DNA of 64,000 nucleotides from an uncultured Prevotellaceae bacterium. GTDB lineage: Bacteria; Bacteroidota; Bacteroidia; Bacteroidales; Bacteroidaceae. The DNA lies in NCBI GenBank assembly GCA_902778535.1, contig CACYYG010000002.1, positions 14,211 to 78,210 on the forward strand. Direction: 5' to 3'. Under the pieces are notes generated by a model. It was given only the letters and a program-made list of their open reading frames with translations. It was not told the origin of the DNA and searched no databases. Positions 19,561-28,887 of this stretch are shown piece by piece (within the stretch, counting starts at the first letter, position 1; each line of letters begins with the position of its first letter). Both the position numbers and the translations under genes were made by a program.

Positions 19561-19568
19561 CAAAGTTA
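19561..19568 (-). promoter_or_regulatory. -7 box of valS
   Basis: TAACTTTG on the minus strand lies 30 bases before the valS ATG. Confidence 0.7.
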
Positions 19569-19699
19569 CAAAAAGTCGAGCGCAAAACCAAAAATAATTA
19601 TTTGTTTTTTTCTTTCAAAGCGCTTTGAATCATATTTATTGTCATTCCGTGTGGTGTCAAAGGCGAAAGAAAAGAAACCTCACAAGGTAAAAATATCGG

Positions 19700-20107
19700 A
19701 CAAATGCCCCCTTCATATTTGAAAAATTCTGAACACGAAAATATTTTTCCGCAAAAAAGGCCTAAATTTCGACACTTGGCTATCTCGCTGATTCTTTGAG
19801 AGTTAGGTGACATACAGTGCAAAAAGTGAAATCCCCTCAACAAAAAACATGCTCCGCGTGAAAAAATCTCTTATGACTTTTTTTCACGCGGAGCCTCTTT
19901 TTGATGATTAAGAGCCTTCAATTAACAGCGTCGAAGCCCCTTTTGGGCAAGAAAAGCTGCACAATTCTTGCAAACTGTGCAGCTTTTTTCCTCTCGATGC
20001 TCTTCCCGACACTCAAAAAATGCCATTTTCTGGTGTATCGTTCACCCTCATTCTCTCTAGATTGAGATTTTTCAGAGACCTGTTTTTTGGCAAAAAATCT
20101 TTACAAA
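19700..20107. repeat. Dispersed 430-bp repeat, diverged copy C
   Basis: Order and structure follow copies A and B, but with much divergence. The central hairpin is a perfect 16-bp stem here (19851-19866 with 19879-19894, GCTCCGCGTGAAAAAA), and the CACGCGGAGCCTCTTTTT block is retained. The second hairpin is a perfect 12-bp stem (AAAAGCTGCACA at 19952-19963 with 19976-19987). The element ends with TCTTTACAAA, which overlaps the stop codon of the FAD oxidoreductase gene. Outer limits are approximate. No supported gene lies in 19569-20100. Confidence 0.6.
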
Positions 20108-21663
20108 ATGGGTTCAACGCTCTTCATCCATTCGGCACACATCTCGGCGCAGCGTTCGCCATCGACACCCGCCGAGACGATGCCGCCTGCATAGCCGGCT
20201 CCTTCGCCGCAGGGGAAGAGTCCCTGCAATCGGATGTGCTGAAGGGTGTCGTTGTTGCGGACAATGCGCACAGGCGACGATGTGCGTGTCTCCACGCCTA
20301 TCATCACTGCATCGTTGGTGAGGAAGCCGTGAGCCTGACGGCCAAAAGTCAGAAACCCCTGCTGCAATCGCGAGGCGACAGGCTTGGGCATCCAGAAATG
20401 CAGGGGAGAGGAGACGAGACCTGGAGCGTAGGATGAGCGGGGCAGGTCATAGCTCAGCTTGCCGTTGACAAAGTCGGCCATACGCTGTGCAGGCGCCGTC
20501 TGTTTCATATTGGCTTGCTGCCAGCACGTCCGCTCCAGTTCTTCCTGATAGCGAAGCACACGCAGCACGTCGTCGCCCTCAATATCTTCAGGGCGCAATT
20601 CAACCACCATACCGGAATTGCTCCATTGTGTGCCGCGACTGGCAGGGCTCATGCCGTTGACGACGACCTGCTCAGGCCCTGTAGCGGCAGGAATGACAAA
20701 ACCGCCAGGACACATGCAGAAAGAATAGACGCCACGGCCGTCGACCTGCGTCACAAAGCTGTACTCGGCTGCAGGCAGCCAGCGGCCCCTACCCTCCTTC
20801 CTGTGATACTGAATCTGGTCGATCAATTTAGAAGGATGTTCCAGCCTTACGCCTACTGCAATGCCCTTCGGCTCAAGCTCAATTTTCTCTTTAGACAAAT
20901 AGCGGTAAACATCTCTGGCTGAGTGTCCTGTAGCAAGAATGACAGGCCCTTTGAATTCTTTGTCAGCAGCTGAACATCCTGCCACTTTATTGCCATCCAA
21001 AAGCAGGCGCGTCATCTTTGTCTGGAAGTGCACCTCGCCGCCACATCTTATAATAGTGTTGCGCATGGCCTCGATGACCTGTGGTAAACGGTCGGTGCCG
21101 ATATGCGGGTGTGCATCTGCCAAGATTGCCGTAGAAGCCCCATGCTGACAGAACACATTTAGAATTTTCTCAATATTGCCGCGTTTCTTCGAGCGAGTGT
21201 AAAGCTTGCCGTCAGAGTAGGCACCTGCCCCACCCTCGCCAAAGCAGTAGTTGCTTTCGCCGTCTACCTGTTGCGAGCGGGCTATGGCTGCCAGGTCTTT
21301 CTTGCGCTCATGTACATCCTTGCCGCGTTCCAGCACAACAGGCCTCAGCCCGAGTTCAATAAGACGAAGGGCCGCAAAGAGGCCACCGGGACCGGCACCG
21401 ACGACAATGACCTGCGGTTTGTCAGAGACGTCGGGATAGTCGGTATGTTCGTACTCATCGTCCGAAGGCTGCTCGTTGATGTAGAGTCGCACCTTCAGAT
21501 TCACAAAAATAGTGCGCTGACGGGCATCTATAGAGCGTTTCAAAACGCGGATGCCCTTCAGCGCACTCAATGCCAGTCCCTTTTCGTCAGCAACATACTG
21601 ACGCAAGAGAACCGTGTCGGCTGCCACTTCAGGCAGCACGCGAAGTTGTAGTTCCTGTATCAA
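20101..21663 (-). CDS. NAD(P)/FAD-dependent oxidoreductase (uncharacterised dehydrogenase family)
   Basis: The 520-residue flavoprotein has the dinucleotide-binding motif VIVVGAGPGGLFAALRL at about residue 85 and the family block YCFGEGGAGAYSDGKLYTRS. A Cys-containing FCMCPGG and a C-terminal GEGAGYAGGIVSAGVDG (second FAD contact) follow. This is the conserved 'NAD(FAD)-utilizing dehydrogenase' family of unknown substrate. The reading frame begins with TTG at 21663, with an in-frame TAA two codons upstream and no ATG before the FAD motif. The family N-terminus (MIQELQLRVLPEVA) matches that TTG start. The 3' end overlaps the diverged repeat. Confidence 0.85.
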   Translation of the reverse strand: MIQELQLRVLPEVAADTVLLRQYVADEKGLALSALKGIRVLKRSIDARQRTIFVNLKVRLYINEQPSDDEYEHTDYPDVSDKPQVIVVGAGPGGLFAALRLIELGLRPVVLERGKDVHERKKDLAAIARSQQVDGESNYCFGEGGAGAYSDGKLYTRSKKRGNIEKILNVFCQHGASTAILADAHPHIGTDRLPQVIEAMRNTIIRCGGEVHFQTKMTRLLLDGNKVAGCSAADKEFKGPVILATGHSARDVYRYLSKEKIELEPKGIAVGVRLEHPSKLIDQIQYHRKEGRGRWLPAAEYSFVTQVDGRGVYSFCMCPGGFVIPAATGPEQVVVNGMSPASRGTQWSNSGMVVELRPEDIEGDDVLRVLRYQEELERTCWQQANMKQTAPAQRMADFVNGKLSYDLPRSSYAPGLVSSPLHFWMPKPVASRLQQGFLTFGRQAHGFLTNDAVMIGVETRTSSPVRIVRNNDTLQHIRLQGLFPCGEGAGYAGGIVSAGVDGERCAEMCAEWMKSVEPIL

Positions 21664-21681
21664 TTTTTATGTAGAAGAGAC

Positions 21682-23157
21682 TTAATAGCTGCGGGCAATG
21701 ATGACGCGAGCCTTGGAGGGTTTGCCGCTCACCATATCAACACCGGGTGTCTGCTCCACGCCGAAAGGCACGCAGCGAATGGTGGCCTGCGTCTCTTCCT
21801 TAATCCGTGCTTCGGTCTCAGCCGTGCCGTCCCAGTGGCAGAGGAAGAAGCCGCCGTCCATTATGCGTTCCTTGAACTCGTCGTAGTTGTCGCACTCGAA
21901 GATGTGCTCGTCGCGATATTTCCTGGCTTTCTCGAAGATATTCTGCTGAATGTCGTCCAGCAGTTTCTCCACATGGTCGGCAATGCCCTCTAATGGCAAT
22001 GTCTCTTTCTCTAAAGTATCGCGGCGCATCAGCTCGATGGTGCCGTTCTCAAGGTCGCGGGCACCAAGTACAAGACGGACGGGCACACCCTTCAGCTCGT
22101 AGTCGGCAAACTTGAAGCCCGGACGCTTGTTGTCGGCATCGTCAAACTTCACGCTGATGCCCTTCGCCCGCAACTGCTCAATGATGGGCGTCACCTCCTT
22201 GTTCACCAGCTCCATCTGCTCCGGCTTCGTGGCGATAGGAATAATAACCACCTGAATGGGAGCGAGACGCGGCGGCAGCACGAGGCCGTTGTCGTCGCTA
22301 TGGGTCATGATGAGGGCACCGATAAGACGTGTGGAAACGCCCCATGAAGTAGCCCAGACATATTCGGGTTTGTTCTCTTTATTAAGGTATGTAACGTCGA
22401 AAGCCTTGGCAAAGTTCTGGCCAAGGAAATGCGACGTGCCGCTCTGCAGGGCCTTGCCGTCCTGCATCATGGCCTCAATGGTGTAGGTGTCGAGAGCTCC
22501 GGCAAAGCGCTCGGTCTCGCTCTTCACGCCCTGAATGACGGGCACGGCCATCCACTCCTCAGCAAACTTGGCATAGACCTTCAGCATTTTCTGTGCTTCC
22601 TGTTCGGCCTCCTCGCGGGTGGCATGAGCCGTATGGCCCTCTTGCCACAAGAACTCGCTGGTGCGCAGGAATGGGCGGGTGCGCATCTCCCAGCGCATGA
22701 CATTGCACCACTGGTTGCACATCAGGGGCAGGTCACGCCAGGAGTGAATCCAGTTCTTATAGGTATTCCAGATGATGGTCTCTGAGGTGGGACGGATAAT
22801 CAGCTCCTCTTCCAGCTTGGCAGCCGGGTCAACCACCACGCCGCCGTCGGCAGCCTTCAGACGATAGTGTGTCACAACGGCACATTCCTTGGCAAAGCCT
22901 TCCACGTGTTCGGCCTCACGACTAAGGAATGACTTCGGTATGAGCAATGGGAAGTAGGCGTTCTGTGCACCTGTCTCCTTGAACATCTTGTCCAGTTGCT
23001 GCTGCATCTTCTCCCAGATGGCGTAGCCGTAGGGCTTGATAACCATACATCCGCGCACGGCGCTCTGTTCAGCCAGGTCGGCTTTCACCACAAGGTCGTT
23101 GAACCACTGTGAGTAGTTGTCGGCCCTTTTCGTCAAATCTTTCAATTCTTTTGCCAT
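21682..23157 (-). CDS. proS: Prolyl-tRNA synthetase, short archaeal/eukaryotic type
   Basis: This class II synthetase (491 aa) charges tRNA-Pro. It starts [21 protein letters not shown]. Class II motifs include [26 protein letters not shown] (motif 2 region) and [14 protein letters not shown]. The anticodon-binding domain (PIQVVIIPI...) and a C-terminal zinc-domain-like extension that ends in Tyr (RVIIARSY) place it in the archaeal/eukaryotic-like group that lacks the bacterial editing insert. The ATG at 23157 was chosen over an upstream extension that overlaps the promoter. It precedes the FAD oxidoreductase gene by 18 bases. Confidence 0.96.
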   Translation of the reverse strand: MAKELKDLTKRADNYSQWFNDLVVKADLAEQSAVRGCMVIKPYGYAIWEKMQQQLDKMFKETGAQNAYFPLLIPKSFLSREAEHVEGFAKECAVVTHYRLKAADGGVVVDPAAKLEEELIIRPTSETIIWNTYKNWIHSWRDLPLMCNQWCNVMRWEMRTRPFLRTSEFLWQEGHTAHATREEAEQEAQKMLKVYAKFAEEWMAVPVIQGVKSETERFAGALDTYTIEAMMQDGKALQSGTSHFLGQNFAKAFDVTYLNKENKPEYVWATSWGVSTRLIGALIMTHSDDNGLVLPPRLAPIQVVIIPIATKPEQMELVNKEVTPIIEQLRAKGISVKFDDADNKRPGFKFADYELKGVPVRLVLGARDLENGTIELMRRDTLEKETLPLEGIADHVEKLLDDIQQNIFEKARKYRDEHIFECDNYDEFKERIMDGGFFLCHWDGTAETEARIKEETQATIRCVPFGVEQTPGVDMVSGKPSKARVIIARSY

Positions 23158-23187
23158 AATTCTTTGCAATTTTCTGTAATTTGGGTG

Positions 23188-23195
23188 CAAAGGTA
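23188..23195 (-). promoter_or_regulatory. -7 box of proS
   Basis: TACCTTTG on the minus strand, 30 bases before the proS ATG. Confidence 0.72.
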
Positions 23196-23292
23196 GTCAT
23201 TTTTGAATAGTTTATACCGTGAAAGGAGTTAAAGGGAGTTAAATGACAATAGATTTGTTTGATTTTAATTGGAGATAATCCGAAAAAACCAT

Positions 23293-23300
23293 TATCTTTG
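23293..23300 (+). promoter_or_regulatory. -7 box of the OmpA-family lipoprotein gene
   Basis: TATCTTTG lies 47 bases before the ATG at 23348, giving the longer AT-rich leader expected of an abundant envelope protein. Confidence 0.68.
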
Positions 23301-23347
23301 CAACGTGATATACCAATTTATTATTTAACCATAAAAAAATTACGATT

Positions 23348-24052
23348 ATGAAGAAAATGAAAGCTATGGTCCTCACGCTCTGCGCTTGCATCGTGATGAT
23401 GGGTTGCAACAACCTGGGTAAGGGAACCACCATCGGTGCTGTTGGTGGAGCTGTGCTGGGTGCTATCGTCGGCAAGGTTGCCGGTAACACCGCTGTTGGT
23501 GCAGCTGTCGGTACTGCCGTCGGCGCTGGTGCCGGTGCTCTGATTGGCAAGCACATGGACAAGGTAAAGGCTCAGGCTCAGGCTGTGCAGAACGCACAGG
23601 TTCAGACCGTTACTGACGCTAACGGTTTGCAGGCCGTGCTGATGACCTTCAACGAGACAGGCATCAAGTTTGCTTCTGGCAGCGCTGTGCTGAACGACGC
23701 TTCTAAGGTGTCGCTGATGCAGCTCGCCAACCTGCTGAAGACCAATACCGACTGCGACGTGGCCATCCAGGGCTACACCGACAACGCTCCCTGGAGAAAC
23801 TCTACCGCAGCTCAGAGCCAGCAGAAGAACCTCAACCTGTCGCAGCAGCGTGCTCAGTCGGTGACCAACTACCTCGTTGGTACGCTGGGTGTCAACGCCG
23901 CACAGATCCGCAACACTGTTGGTTACGGTGAGGCTAACCCCGTTGCTGACAACTCAACTGCTGCCGGCAAGGCTCAGAACCGCCGCGTGGAGGTTTACCT
24001 CTATGCTTCACAGGCTATGATCAACTCCGCTGAGCAGGGAACGCTGCAATAA
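23348..24052 (+). CDS. OmpA-family lipoprotein with glycine zipper (YiaD-like)
   Basis: The 234-residue protein has a lipoprotein signal with lipobox MMGC at about residues 17-20. A Gly/Ala zipper follows at about 27-68 (AVGGAVLGAIVGKVAG and a second repeat), which probably inserts in or lines the membrane. The C-terminal OmpA-like peptidoglycan-binding domain contains IQGYTDNAPWRNS, LSQQRAQSVTNYL and VGYGEANPVADN, ending in NRRVEVYLY. It anchors the outer membrane to peptidoglycan. It is monocistronic, with its own promoter and a strong terminator. Confidence 0.9.
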   Translation: MKKMKAMVLTLCACIVMMGCNNLGKGTTIGAVGGAVLGAIVGKVAGNTAVGAAVGTAVGAGAGALIGKHMDKVKAQAQAVQNAQVQTVTDANGLQAVLMTFNETGIKFASGSAVLNDASKVSLMQLANLLKTNTDCDVAIQGYTDNAPWRNSTAAQSQQKNLNLSQQRAQSVTNYLVGTLGVNAAQIRNTVGYGEANPVADNSTAAGKAQNRRVEVYLYASQAMINSAEQGTLQ

Positions 24053-24077
24053 GCGATTCTCCATCAAAAAAACAAAA

Positions 24078-24110
24078 CGCCAGGATTCTTCGGAACCCTG
24101 GCGCTTTTAT
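24078..24110. terminator. Bidirectional intrinsic terminator
   Basis: CGCCAGG at 24078-24084 pairs with CCTGGCG at 24097-24103, followed by TTTT. On the other side lies an A-rich run that reads as T-rich on the minus strand. It separates the convergent OmpA and TPR genes. Confidence 0.8.
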
Positions 24111-24118
24111 TTGTGTTT

Positions 24119-24298
24119 TCAAGGATTATACATATCCTTACAATAGAAGTTCATAATGTCGTCGAGCATACGCTTTGCCTCCACGGCAGGACTGTCGGGG
24201 TCAAGCTCGGCAGCCTTGATGTAGTGGTTGATGGCCTCATGCCAGAGACCACGCCGCCGGGCCTCGTTGCCCAGCCGGTAATACTCTTCGGCGGTCAT
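24119..24298 (-). CDS. Small TPR-like protein coupled to folD
   Basis: A 59-codon frame begins [19 protein letters not shown] and continues [18 protein letters not shown], a clear single tetratricopeptide motif. It ends [17 protein letters not shown]. Its ATG overlaps the folD stop as ATGA (24295-24298), indicating translational coupling. The stop lies just before the shared terminator. One TPR plus a capping helix is small but foldable. The partner is unknown. Codon use matches its neighbours, and the TPR consensus makes chance unlikely. Confidence 0.8.
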   Translation of the reverse strand: MTAEEYYRLGNEARRRGLWHEAINHYIKAAELDPDSPAVEAKRMLDDIMNFYCKDMYNP

Positions 24299-25161
24299 TG
24301 CTCAGCAGCCTTCAGGGTGTTGAGCATGAGCGAGCAGATGGTCATGGGACCAACGCCGCCCGGAACGGGAGTAATGAACGAGCACTTGGGACTGACCTCG
24401 TCGAACTTCACGTCGCCAGTGAGCCGATAGCCGCTCTTTCGGGTGGCATCAGGCACACGGGTGGTGCCGACGTCGATGACGACAGCACCCTCCTTCACCA
24501 TGTCGGCAGTAACGAATTCCGGCTGTCCGATTGCAGCAATGATGATGTCGGCCTCGCGACATTCCTCCTTCAGCGTGACGGAACGCGAATGACACACGGT
24601 AACGGTGGCATCGCCCCATTGCTTCTGCATCATCAGCTGAGCCATAGGCTTGCCCACTATGTTCGAGCGGCCGAGAATGACACATTTCTTACCGCTGGTC
24701 TTGATGTTATAACGTTGCAGAAGCGTAATAATGCCAAGAGGTGTGGCAGATATGAAGCAGGGCAGTCCGATGGCCATACGGCCGACATTCTCGGGATGGA
24801 ATCCGTCTACATCCTTGCGTGGATCGATAGCCTCGATGATCTTCTGCTCATCAATATGCCTGGGAAGGGGCAGCTGCACGATGAAACCGTCGACATCGCC
24901 ATTGCTGTTGAGGCGGTCGACGCAAGCCAGCAGCTCCTCCTCGGTAACATCGTCCTCATAGCGTATGAGGGTGCTCTTAAAGCCACATGCCTCGCACGCC
25001 AGCACCTTATTCTTTACGTAAGTTTCCGAGCCGCCGTCGTGTCCCACGAGCACAGCTGCCAGGTGGGGCTGCTTGCCGCCGTTGGCCACGATGTTTTTCA
25101 CTTTCTCAGCAATCTCAGCCTTGATAGCAGCTGCCGTTGCCTTTCCGTCAATGATAGTCAT
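24295..25161 (-). CDS. folD: Methylenetetrahydrofolate dehydrogenase/cyclohydrolase
   Basis: The 288-residue bifunctional FolD interconverts methylene-, methenyl- and formyl-tetrahydrofolate in one-carbon metabolism. Signature segments are visible: [19 protein letters not shown] (catalytic YxxxK region), [15 protein letters not shown], and [18 protein letters not shown], the NADP-binding loop. The C-terminal [14 protein letters not shown] is also present. It lies 52 bases after ffh in a minus-strand operon and is coupled by ATGA to the small TPR gene. Confidence 0.97.
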   Translation of the reverse strand: MTIIDGKATAAAIKAEIAEKVKNIVANGGKQPHLAAVLVGHDGGSETYVKNKVLACEACGFKSTLIRYEDDVTEEELLACVDRLNSNGDVDGFIVQLPLPRHIDEQKIIEAIDPRKDVDGFHPENVGRMAIGLPCFISATPLGIITLLQRYNIKTSGKKCVILGRSNIVGKPMAQLMMQKQWGDATVTVCHSRSVTLKEECREADIIIAAIGQPEFVTADMVKEGAVVIDVGTTRVPDATRKSGYRLTGDVKFDEVSPKCSFITPVPGGVGPMTICSLMLNTLKAAEQ

Positions 25162-25213
25162 TTTCCTGTTTCGTTTGTTTTAAGATTGAGGTTGAGCCAT
25201 TCTTTCCGGGCTA

Positions 25214-26554
25214 TTACTTTTTCATCTGTTTCATGGCAGCAGCCATCTGCGCCATCTTGCCCTTGTCCATGCCGCTCACCATCTTCATCATCTTTCGCGT
25301 CTGGTCAAACTGCTTCATCAGCCGGTTGACGTCTTCGAGCCTGGTGCCGCTGCCCCTGGCCAAGCGCAGCTTGCGGCTCTGGTTGATAATGTCGGGATTG
25401 GCACGCTCCTTGGGAGTCATCGAGTTGATGATCGCCTCGATGCCCTTGAAGGCGTTGTCGTCAATGTCGAGGTCCTTGAGCTGCTTGCCCACACCGGGAA
25501 TCATCGACGCCAGCTCCTTGATGTTGCCCATCTTCTTGATCTGCTGAATCTGCGACATGAAGTCGTTGAAGTCGAACTTGTTCTTGCGAATCTTCTTCTC
25601 CAGCTTCCTGGCCTCCTCCTCGTCAAACTGCATCTGCGCCCTCTCCACGAGCGACACGACGTCGCCCATGCCGAGTATGCGGTCGGCCATGCGCTCGGGG
25701 TGGAACACGTCGATGGCGTCCATCTTCTCGCCCGTACCCACAAACTTGATGGGCTTGGTGACGACGGTGCGAATGGAGAGGGCAGCGCCGCCGCGCGTGT
25801 CGCCGTCGAGCTTGGTGAGGACGACGCCGTCGAAGTCGAGGCGGTCGTTAAACTCCTTGGCGGTGTTGACAGCGTCCTGACCCGTCATCGCGTCAACCAC
25901 GAAGAGTGTCTCGTCGGGGCTGATGGCCTGCTTGAGGTTGGATATCTCGTCCATCATCTGCTCGTCGATGGCCAGCCGGCCGGCGGTATCGACGATGACA
26001 ACGTTGTAATCCTCCTGCTTGGCCTTACGGATGGCGTGTTGGGCGATTTCCACCACATTCTTGTTGCCGTCTTCGGTATAGACATCGACGCCAACGGTCT
26101 CAGCCACAACCTTCAACTGCTCGATGGCAGCAGGACGATAGACGTCGCAGGCCACCAGGAGCGGCTTCTTGTGCTGGCGTTCTTTCAGCATCCTGGCCAG
26201 CTTGCCTGTGAACGTGGTCTTACCTGAACCCTGCAAGCCCGACATGAGGATGACAGCAGGACGGCTCTCCAAATTGAGCCCTACAGCCTTGCCACCCATC
26301 AGTTCGGTTAGCTCGTCATGCACAATCTTCACCATCAGCTGGCTGGGCTTGATGGCTGTTAGCACATTCATACCCAAAGCCTTCTGCTTCACGGTATCGG
26401 TGAAGTTCTTGGCAACTTTATAGTTGACGTCAGCGTCGAGGAGTGCACGACGCACGTCCTTCAGTGTCTCGGCAACGTTGATCTCAGTTATTTTTCCTTC
26501 GCCCTTCAGTATCTTAAAGGAGCGTTCCAGTCTCTCTGATAAATTCTCAAACAT
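25214..26554 (-). CDS. ffh: Signal recognition particle GTPase Ffh
   Basis: The 446-residue protein combines an N domain, a GTPase G domain and a C-terminal Met-rich M domain. The G motifs are visible: GLQGSGKTTF (P-loop), DTAGRL and TKLDGD. The M domain (MIPGVGKQLKDLD; SGTRLEDVNRLMKQF; KMMKMVSGM) binds 4.5S RNA and signal sequences. Ffh delivers nascent membrane and secreted proteins to the translocon. It is first in the ffh-folD-TPR operon, and the promoter lies 61 bases upstream. Confidence 0.97.
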   Translation of the reverse strand: MFENLSERLERSFKILKGEGKITEINVAETLKDVRRALLDADVNYKVAKNFTDTVKQKALGMNVLTAIKPSQLMVKIVHDELTELMGGKAVGLNLESRPAVILMSGLQGSGKTTFTGKLARMLKERQHKKPLLVACDVYRPAAIEQLKVVAETVGVDVYTEDGNKNVVEIAQHAIRKAKQEDYNVVIVDTAGRLAIDEQMMDEISNLKQAISPDETLFVVDAMTGQDAVNTAKEFNDRLDFDGVVLTKLDGDTRGGAALSIRTVVTKPIKFVGTGEKMDAIDVFHPERMADRILGMGDVVSLVERAQMQFDEEEARKLEKKIRKNKFDFNDFMSQIQQIKKMGNIKELASMIPGVGKQLKDLDIDDNAFKGIEAIINSMTPKERANPDIINQSRKLRLARGSGTRLEDVNRLMKQFDQTRKMMKMVSGMDKGKMAQMAAAMKQMKK

Positions 26555-26615
26555 CTATGCCACTTACTTTTTTTTACTTTTCCTGTTATTACTACATGAT
26601 TATTATTTTGAGGTG

Positions 26616-26623
26616 CAAAAGTA
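26616..26623 (-). promoter_or_regulatory. -7 box of the ffh operon
   Basis: TACTTTTG on the minus strand, 61 bases before the ffh ATG. The rest of 26624-27093 has no supported gene and holds the array and hairpin listed next. Confidence 0.65.
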
Positions 26624-26833
26624 CAAAAAAAGAACGACACAAGCAAAAGTCAACGGATATTTTTCTGAATCAGAGACCGAAATGCACGTTTTCAAAGCCA
26701 GAAAACGCCTGCTACAGAGCTAAAGACACATGCTTCAAGCCACGCCAAGCCCCGCCAGCACTGCCGATGACCAACGGTGCAGGTAGAAAATGCTATATGC
26801 TGCTCATGCCAAAATAACGCTTTGTGATAAAAC

Positions 26834-26896
26834 AGTAACCACGTGGGTTACTGCTTGTAACCACGCGGGTTACTGACAGTAACCACGTGGGTTACT
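26834..26896. repeat. Three-unit 22-bp array of palindromic GTAACCACGTGGGTTAC
   Basis: Units begin at 26834, 26856 and 26878, an exact 22-bp period. Each core (AGTAACCACGTGGGTTACT; the middle one has CGCG) is a near-perfect palindrome able to form a hairpin or bind a dimeric protein. The left flank GATAAAACA is shared with the 43049 array. Confidence 0.8.
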
Positions 26897-26983
26897 AAAA
26901 TTTTCATTTGTTAACAAATCGCTGCGGAAAGGTAAGAGTTACGTCTTTGTCTTCAGTTTACACATGCGATAGTTGTATAATTA

Positions 26984-27047
26984 TATCTTTGATAATGGGC
27001 GCATACAGCTGCACGACCTGTCACAGGCCATGCAGCTGACGGTGCGC
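26984..27047 (+). other. Orphan promoter-like box with hairpin; candidate small RNA or gene remnant
   Basis: TATCTTTG at 26984-26991 is followed by an inverted repeat: CAGCTGCA (27006-27013) with TGCAGCTG (27031-27038), an inner CCTGTcACAGG, and outer GCGC arms (26999-27002, 27044-27047). No start codon with a useful frame follows. One frame reads NGRIQLHDLSQAMQLTVRTI before a stop, vaguely like part of a helix-turn-helix, so a decayed gene is an alternative. Confidence 0.3.
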
Positions 27048-27093
27048 ACAATTAGTTACTAACCAATGCTTTATAAAAACGCTATCTTTCTTT

Positions 27094-28884
27094 TTAGTTA
27101 AGTCGGAATACGACGGGCAGGGTGTACCACGAGCGAACGGTCTGGCCGCGCTGACGTCCAGGTGTCCAGTGGCCGTCGGTGAGGCGCACCACGCGCAGGG
27201 CCTCGTCCTGGAGGGCCTTGATCGCAGCTATCTCCTGTTCAAACTTTGTGCGTTCAGGGCTGTCGCTCGTGCCGTATTTCTTGGCGAAGACAGTGATGAG
27301 GTCATCAAGGGTCTCGCCTGATTCATCCTCAATGCTTGGCTGGCTGATGGTGCCGTCTTTCTCCACGACGAACTTTACTATCAAGCGGCCTTGCACATTT
27401 TGGACTATGGCCTGCTGGGGATATTTTATGTTCTGGGCTATGAATTGCATCAATGCAGCGTCGCCGCCTTCAAACTTCGGCATCTGCTCGCAGGTGTTGA
27501 CAATGGGTTCGACGTATGTGTAGTAGTCGCCCACCACTTTCTGGTTCTTGAAGTCGAACATCAGTGCCGGGTCGATGGGTGTGCCGCCGAGGCGGGTCTC
27601 AAAGTGGAGGTGGGCTCCCGTGCTGCGTCCGGTGTTGCCGCCAAGACCTATTGTCTCGCCGGCGCGGACATTCTGGCCCACCGTGACACGCTGTTCTGAC
27701 AGATGGGAATAGAGGGTCTCCAGACCGTTGGGATGGCGCATGACGACATACTTGCCATAGCTTTTCGGCTCATAGTTCACGGTGACCACCGTGCCGTCGA
27801 AGGCCGAGCGCACTGCATCGCCTGTGTTCAGCTTGATGTCCAGGCCGTTGTGCGGATAGCCGCTATGCTGGACGAATCCGTTGGTGACGACGGTACTGCT
27901 GACAGGCAGCACGGCTCCTCGCAGGTCGATGCGGACATATTCTGTCTGCTGTTGTGACACAGCTTCCGCGTCGCCGCTTGCGGGCGAGGCAAAAGCGTAG
28001 ACGGCCAGGGTCGTGGCGGGGATGATGAACACAGCACGGAGGGTGTGCCATCGGGATGATTTTTTACGTTGCATCATGTTGATTCTCTGTTTTAGTGAAC
28101 CGCGACGGAGGTTGTTGGCAAATGGCTGCAGACGACTGCCCACAGCCTTCATCACGAGGAGTTGTTGATATTGCTTTGCATCGATGCCTTGGTTGATGAC
28201 GGCCTCGTCGGCCTCATATTCGTGTACCTCTTGCAGGTCGCGCCCTAGCAGATAGACGAAGGGGTTGAACCACTGAACCACTCTGACTGCCTCAACCAAA
28301 AGGATGTCGAGCGTGTGGTGCAGGCGGATGTGCTCCTGCTCATGGGCGAGGATGGTGTGACGGTGCTGCTCATAGTCGCTGACGCTCATCACGATATAGC
28401 GAAAGATGCTGAAGGGCGGCAGCTCGCCCCGCTTCAGGATGACGGTGTTGCCCTGCGCGTCGGTGTGGCGCAGACCACCATGCAGCAGCCTCAGCAATGA
28501 CACGGTGCGGACGAGCAATTGAATGAGCATTATGAGCATACCTATTATGTATATGTGATGTGTCCAGTCAGTCCAACTGATTCCTGAGGCTGCCACCTCA
28601 GTCGGAGTCGTTGCAGGATACACCTCGCTGACATCGTTTTCTTTCATCGGCAGACCATCGGTAGGCTGCACTTCCACGACCGTTTCGTTTTCCCGGTTCA
28701 TCATCAACAGAGACAGAGGATGGTCGACGGTGACATGTATCAGTGGCAGCACCAGCGATGCCGCCAGACAGAAAAGCAGCAGCAGGCGGTTGAGGCGGTG
28801 CAGCGTCTCGCGGCTCAGCAGGACGAGGAAGCCTGTGTAGAGCAGGGCCAGTGTCAAGGCCGAACGGAGTGCGTAGGTCAGCAT
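27094..28884 (-). CDS. M56 (BlaR1-like) / M23 peptidase / TonB-C fusion protein
   Basis: The 596-residue membrane protein joins three modules. The BlaR1-type M56 part (about 1-290) has N-terminal spans and the zinc motif HEQEH near residue 182 with a downstream HEYEADE. After a further span comes a complete M23/LytM endopeptidase domain (about 325-440) with ligands HNGLD, YSHLSE and HLHFE. The C-terminus is a TonB-C domain (about 450-540; MPKFEGGDAALMQF, YPQQAIVQNVQGRLIVKFVV). The BlaI-type repressor gene lies three bases upstream. The likely role is sensing and responding to cell-wall damage or beta-lactams, by inference from the family. No beta-lactamase gene is nearby. Confidence 0.85.
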   Translation of the reverse strand: MLTYALRSALTLALLYTGFLVLLSRETLHRLNRLLLLFCLAASLVLPLIHVTVDHPLSLLMMNRENETVVEVQPTDGLPMKENDVSEVYPATTPTEVAASGISWTDWTHHIYIIGMLIMLIQLLVRTVSLLRLLHGGLRHTDAQGNTVILKRGELPPFSIFRYIVMSVSDYEQHRHTILAHEQEHIRLHHTLDILLVEAVRVVQWFNPFVYLLGRDLQEVHEYEADEAVINQGIDAKQYQQLLVMKAVGSRLQPFANNLRRGSLKQRINMMQRKKSSRWHTLRAVFIIPATTLAVYAFASPASGDAEAVSQQQTEYVRIDLRGAVLPVSSTVVTNGFVQHSGYPHNGLDIKLNTGDAVRSAFDGTVVTVNYEPKSYGKYVVMRHPNGLETLYSHLSEQRVTVGQNVRAGETIGLGGNTGRSTGAHLHFETRLGGTPIDPALMFDFKNQKVVGDYYTYVEPIVNTCEQMPKFEGGDAALMQFIAQNIKYPQQAIVQNVQGRLIVKFVVEKDGTISQPSIEDESGETLDDLITVFAKKYGTSDSPERTKFEQEIAAIKALQDEALRVVRLTDGHWTPGRQRGQTVRSWYTLPVVFRLN

Positions 28885-28887
28885 GGT

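Noticed and set aside
18616-19722. 368-codon plus-strand open frame opposite valS
   Set aside because: It is antisense to a well-supported synthetase gene, has no start context or family features, and is explained by the codon bias of valS.
26834-26896. Possible CRISPR array
   Set aside because: Units are only 19 bp separated by 3-bp spacers and are self-palindromic. There are no unique spacers of normal length and no cas genes.
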